In this document: positions 59,812 through 64,000 of the stretch, one piece after another
How positions within the stretch are numbered: the stretch's first letter is position 1
Layout of the letters: every line of letters starts with the position of its first letter
Source of the DNA: Tanypteryx hageni
Taxonomy: Eukaryota; Arthropoda; Insecta; Odonata; Petaluridae
Direction: 5' to 3'
DNA: 64,000 nt
Assembly: GCA_028673005.1 (NCBI GenBank)
Contig: CM054113.1
Span: forward strand, 174,761,956 to 174,825,955
Made by a program: the position numbers and the translations under genes
Notes under the pieces: model-generated
What the model was told of the DNA's origin: nothing
Seen by the model: the letters and a program-made list of their open reading frames with translations, nothing else
Databases searched by the model: none

Positions 59812-62800
59812 ATTTAAGGAATGAAATCATCCCGTAAACATTTCTACGCTCTCATCAATGAGCGTATTACACTTGAACTATTGGTTTAACTGAATATTTT
59901 TCGAATTGTAAGTTGCGCATCCCCACGGTTAAAAAAAAACATCACTCCCGTGACATTCGTACGCATCCATCCATCGTGGAGTACGAGAAAACGAACGCGC
60001 TTCTTCCTTTTTTTATTTTTAACTCCATATATCGTCCGAAGGACATTGCATAACGTTTCACCTTTTGCATAATTTTTTTAAACCTTCGCTTGTCATACGC
60101 CAGCGATTCGCCGCTTGAATCGCATCTCGGCAACTTATAAACCTAAAACCTCCTTTTTAAAGAGTGCGAAAGCGGATTATAATATTTTTTTACGGACGTA
60201 AACTAAATTATTCATTCCGGAGACGTGCGACGACTCGGGGAAAAAATCTCATCACCTTGCCCTCTCAATCCTTCCCCTGCCCCCACCCATTGCCTCTCCT
60301 CCTCCCTCTCCTTCTTGCTTTCCCTCCCAACCACACTCCTGTTTCTTCCCTACGCTTATCCCTCCCGCCCCTCTCTCCATATCTCCCTACACTTCCGCCC
60401 CTCCTTTATTTTTTCCTCTCTCCATGCAAAGCGTATGTATTTCGGGAGAGGTCCGTAAGAGGATAGGCTAGTAGTAGACACGCACACGCATAAGAAGGTA
60501 AGAGGGAGAGGAAGGAAGGAAGGAAAGGAGGAGGGTAAAAATAAGAAAGCTTTCACTAGTCGGGAGAGTTACTACACCGAGAAGTGGAGGGGGGAGAAGG
60601 AGGATGGGCAAAGACGAAGGAGATGTCCTTTTGGTTGCGACATGTCCTCCTCTCTCCCTTCAAACCCGCCCCTTCCTCCACCCCTTACCTTTCCCCTACT
60701 TCCTCTCCCTTTCCACTCTCAACTTTCTCCCCCTATCTTCTCCTCCCTCCCCAACTTACCGTCGCAGATGGCTTTGCTTTTCTGAACGATCCTTCCACTC
60801 ATTCCTGCGCTTTGCTTTGCGTTCCTATGGAGATAGTGAGAGTGCTACTCCGTCCGACTGTGAGGGAGCCAATTATTTCATTCGCCTCATTAAAATGGTC
60901 CGTCGCGAGCGAGGAAAGAGAGGTTTCATAACGAGAGACTCGAGGAAAAAATTGTCGCGACACCTACTCCAAAGTCGTCGCGTCTCGCCTTCTTTTTTCG
61001 AGGGATACGAATATTCATAAGTTCGAAGGTGCTGAACTTTTGCTTTGCGGCTTCTCCTGCCGACCGAACCAAAGGAAAATAAATAACTCTTTATCGACCA
61101 GAATTTATTCAAATTATTCTAGCAGGTATTCACTTGCGCGAATCTTCCCCGTCGGTTAACTTTTCCCTCCTCTCAGATTCTGAGGAGGAAATCGCGCCTC
61201 AAATTTGATGGATTAGAAATTTTCTTGGAGATTTTGTTGCATCGATTTCAATACTCGTTTCAATTTGCTCTATCAAAATATTGCTAACACGTAAATTGAA
61301 TTTCATTTAAACATTTTTAAATACAAATAAATGAAATAAATATCCTTGGTAAATTTTACATGATTTGCGTATTTTATATACCATAATATCTGACGGGTAA
61401 CTTACTAGTTTATTTATATTTATTATTCTTTATTAACGCGATGTGCTCGCATCGTTGTTCAAGCATATGAAAACTCCCTGCCTCGGATTATTTATTTTCC
61501 ACTTCTGGGCTTAGCTGGCAAAGTAATTATTATTATTTTTTTGTTTACAAATAACCTTTGTATCGACACCATGATTTTTACCTTGAGTGAAAATTATTAT
61601 TATCAAATTACACTTGCATGTTTTACAGTTAAAATATCGGTTTAAATATGGAAAAAATATGAGAGCAAATACGGTACTAATTAAAAGTAAATTGCTTTTT
61701 GGCTTATTACTACGAACATTCCTTATCGATGGATTAAAGCATGGAAAATATATATTAGACATTAATCATTCAGCTCTATCTATTTGCCTGTGTCCAATAG
61801 CTAATATAGATAACTATAATGACAATAAAACAGTTTCAACTGGACACAATCAACCTTCACCTCCAAATCACCTAATATGAACCCATCGATATAAGTTCGC
61901 GGCGTTACTTCGCATACAGCGCAAGCGCAGGTCTTTTCCCATTGGTCCGTTCTTTGCTAAGCACCTTCGGCCACCCACTATTCAGGACAATGTATTCGTT
62001 TTTTCCCCTAACACTCAAATTTGAGTGCTAAATGTCGTCGGCACTCGAGACAGAAAGAGAACGCTTTAACATCGCACACCTATTTAGCGAAAGTAAAATC
62101 AAAATTATCGTGGCGGGCAGCCTAAAGGTTTGCATAAATCGAACGGTAGCCAAACAACTAATTTCAAAACGCGCCGTGGGCCGCAAGTTTCTCGAAGCAA
62201 TAACGAACGAAAATATTTTGCTGGCACGCACAGGTGCTGCTACATGATTCCGAAAATCGACATGAAGCTCGTTTAATAAGAAAAAGAAGTGCTTAATGGC
62301 CGCAATGAAATCGACCATTTAGACAATACCGTTGCGAAGGTTGATATTTTTGAATCCACTATCGGTGAATTATATCTTAGGCCGGCTCGCTTTGTAGCCT
62401 AAATGCGCGTCTGGTTTTCCCAACCTTTTTACGGCTATTGGAGCCATATACATTATCAAACATTAAACTATCGGGCTATTATTATTGCCAAATGCACCTA
62501 TTTTTGCAGCCTTTTACAACTCTTCGAAGTCCTATGCTCGTCCCGTCCATGTCGCCTCCTATTTATTTATCGTAGAATAAAGAGAAGGACCACTAGTCCC
62601 CTGCTTCGTTAGCCATTTCAACCACAAGTCGTAATGTGGCTCGTGTTGAAGGTTTGATTGGTGTTTGTCTGTGTTTCAACTTCCATAAGCGAACTCGTGA
62701 GGGTTGTCACCTCCTCTCAGCCGTCAATTGATAGAATATAACAACAGTCATCCTTTATTTTAAAATTTTTTCTCAGAAATAGATGCGGTTACTACGGAAG

Positions 62801-62829
62801 CTTATGTGTTGTTGTTTTCCCTCCGGAAT
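59812..62829. other. unrecognised; CT-rich block 60240-60420 and 60640-60760
   Basis: CT-rich stretches with GA-rich sequence between them (60490-60610) resemble the blocks at 5 and 20 kb. Frames at 60164-61020 are mainly compositional. 61170-62000 is AT-rich with no motif. Frame 62032-62247 (71 codons) is open, unrecognised. Confidence 0.35.
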
Positions 62830-62872
62830 ATGTCTCTTTTACCAACAATAACTATTGTTGGTATAGAGACAT
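62830..62872. repeat. short near-perfect hairpin
   Basis: ATGTCTCTTTTACCAACAAT and TATTGTTGGTATAGAGACAT are inverted around a loop of a few bases, with one indel in a 20-bp stem. Confidence 0.8.
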
Positions 62873-64000
62873 TCTACCCGTGCAAAAACGCGCGGCGCAT
62901 TGTCTATGAGGAGAAAGAGCGAGGAGCGTGAGAGGAGAATTCTAGGGATGGGAGTCGTTCTTCTGGGTTCTGGTTATGAAACACTTCTCGTCCATTGTTT
63001 CCCTACACGCATTACTTGGTTCGCCATTGATGGACGCGGAGTGAAAAATAAAATGAATTGTTTATGGCGTTATTTTTCTAAAGTATGTATTCGTCGCGGA
63101 CAACTTTTCATTTCGCAGTCTATTGGAACTGGAAAATAAAATAGCGAGCTCAGCTTCACGTCACGAAGATTGCTCATACCTCAATGAAACTGTTGAATAA
63201 ACCGTATGTTTATTTATATTCGAGGGTGCCCGCCTCCAGTGGCAATTCAGTTATCTTTGATTCTATCAAGTGCAAAGAGTGCTATATTTAATTTAATTTT
63301 TCACTGTCTGTTAGAAGAGCATTAAGCGGAATTTAAGAAATATAGCTTATAAAAAGAACCAGCATAAACGGCCGTGGCCAAGGGACCACAGTGATTGATC
63401 ACCAAATCGGTGAGCGGCAGGGTGTACAAAGAGTCCGCAAAGAGTCTTCGCAAATTTTGATCTCCTTACTTTCGTCGAAGGGAAAATAAGAACGAAGCGA
63501 CATAATTCATCTCGAAAATCGAAAATAGCGTTAGGTCAGCGTGCATTAAATGAACTCATCCGCTCAAGAAACATGCGCTGCGCCTCAGGAATTCGGGTGC
63601 ATTTGACCAATTGACCAACATCGCAACGCGTGATACTGGGATGTCCCGTGGGAATCCATACCCGCACACGAAAGGGAACAATAGCCCAAACCATCCAAAG
63701 GGCTCATTACTTTTAGAAGTATTTCCAGCGAAGAAGTCACCGTGGCTGCGCCTTCTTCGTCACACAGGAAACGGAGGATTTCGTCAACCGCCCCGTCGCT
63801 CAGTCAACAAAACACATCGTGACGAAATTCTCCCGGACGAAATGTATGTTGAAAAGAAAACAAAGAGACGCGGGCGAAAATGGAAAGGGCGTCGTACGTT
63901 GCCCATGTCTTACACGATATGTCGGGAAAAAATTGGCTTATTGTTAGCCGAATTAAGTAGAGGGAATGATTTTTTAATAGGAATATATTATTATCGGAGA
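62873..64000. other. unrecognised sequence
   Basis: A 79-codon frame at 62900-63139 lacks motifs. CpG content rises near 63540-63900. No feature supported. Confidence 0.35.

Overview
This window looks like non-coding DNA from an animal nuclear genome, most probably an arthropod. The grounds are the RTE/BovB-like and CR1/L2-like non-LTR retrotransposons, hAT, piggyBac and PIF/Harbinger-like DNA transposons, tRNA-derived SINEs, AT-rich unique sequence and many microsatellites. The species assignment is inference. I could not identify any complete host protein-coding gene. The only host-exon candidate is a 173-base open segment with splice-like borders at 54233-54405, and a few CpG-rich patches carry promoter-type sites (best at 9565-9661).

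Layout. 157-3719 is a 5'-truncated CR1/L2-like LINE with an SGNH-hydrolase ORF1 remnant and a broken endonuclease/reverse transcriptase ORF2. A tRNA-like SINE follows, then 2.5 kb of purine/pyrimidine-rich sequence with a G-rich minisatellite. 7012-8107 is a PIF/Harbinger-like element. 10954-14753 is a decayed hAT element holding a zf-TTF/DUF4371 transposase remnant, with a second copy of the first LINE nested in it on the minus strand. 14.8-25.4 kb is mostly unique or unrecognised. 25586-26716 is an inverted-terminal-repeat element with an 11-bp tandem repeat and a nested SINE, followed by an RTE 3' end and then a hAT element with a perfect 8-bp target duplication (27785-28867). 30-38 kb is mostly unrecognised, with one short hAT, a SINE tail and two (AT)n tracts that flank a dispersed repeat.

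From about 38340 to 53640 lies a tandem array of roughly 640-bp monomers, 12-13 recognisable and variably diverged. It is interrupted at 43121-48718 by a minus-strand RTE, itself apparently split by a plus-strand RTE. On the minus strand the monomers repeatedly carry a CCAAT/E-box/AT-rich module, then an ATG directly followed by a 5' splice-site consensus, then a 3' splice-site consensus, an Arg-rich open frame, and usually another GTGAGT-type donor. The array therefore resembles serially duplicated promoter-plus-first-exon units. This is the most unusual structure in the window.

55394-58190 is a nested stack: an RTE hit by a piggyBac at TTAA, that piggyBac hit by a short hAT with a perfect 8-bp duplication, and the same RTE hit by another short hAT. 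59533-59811 is one more short hAT. The remainder is unrecognised sequence with a CT-rich block near 60.2-60.8 kb and a short hairpin at 62830. All transposon ORFs seen are broken. Nesting gives relative ages: satellite before RTE A before RTE B; hAT 10954 before LINE copy 2; RTE C before piggyBac before its internal hAT.
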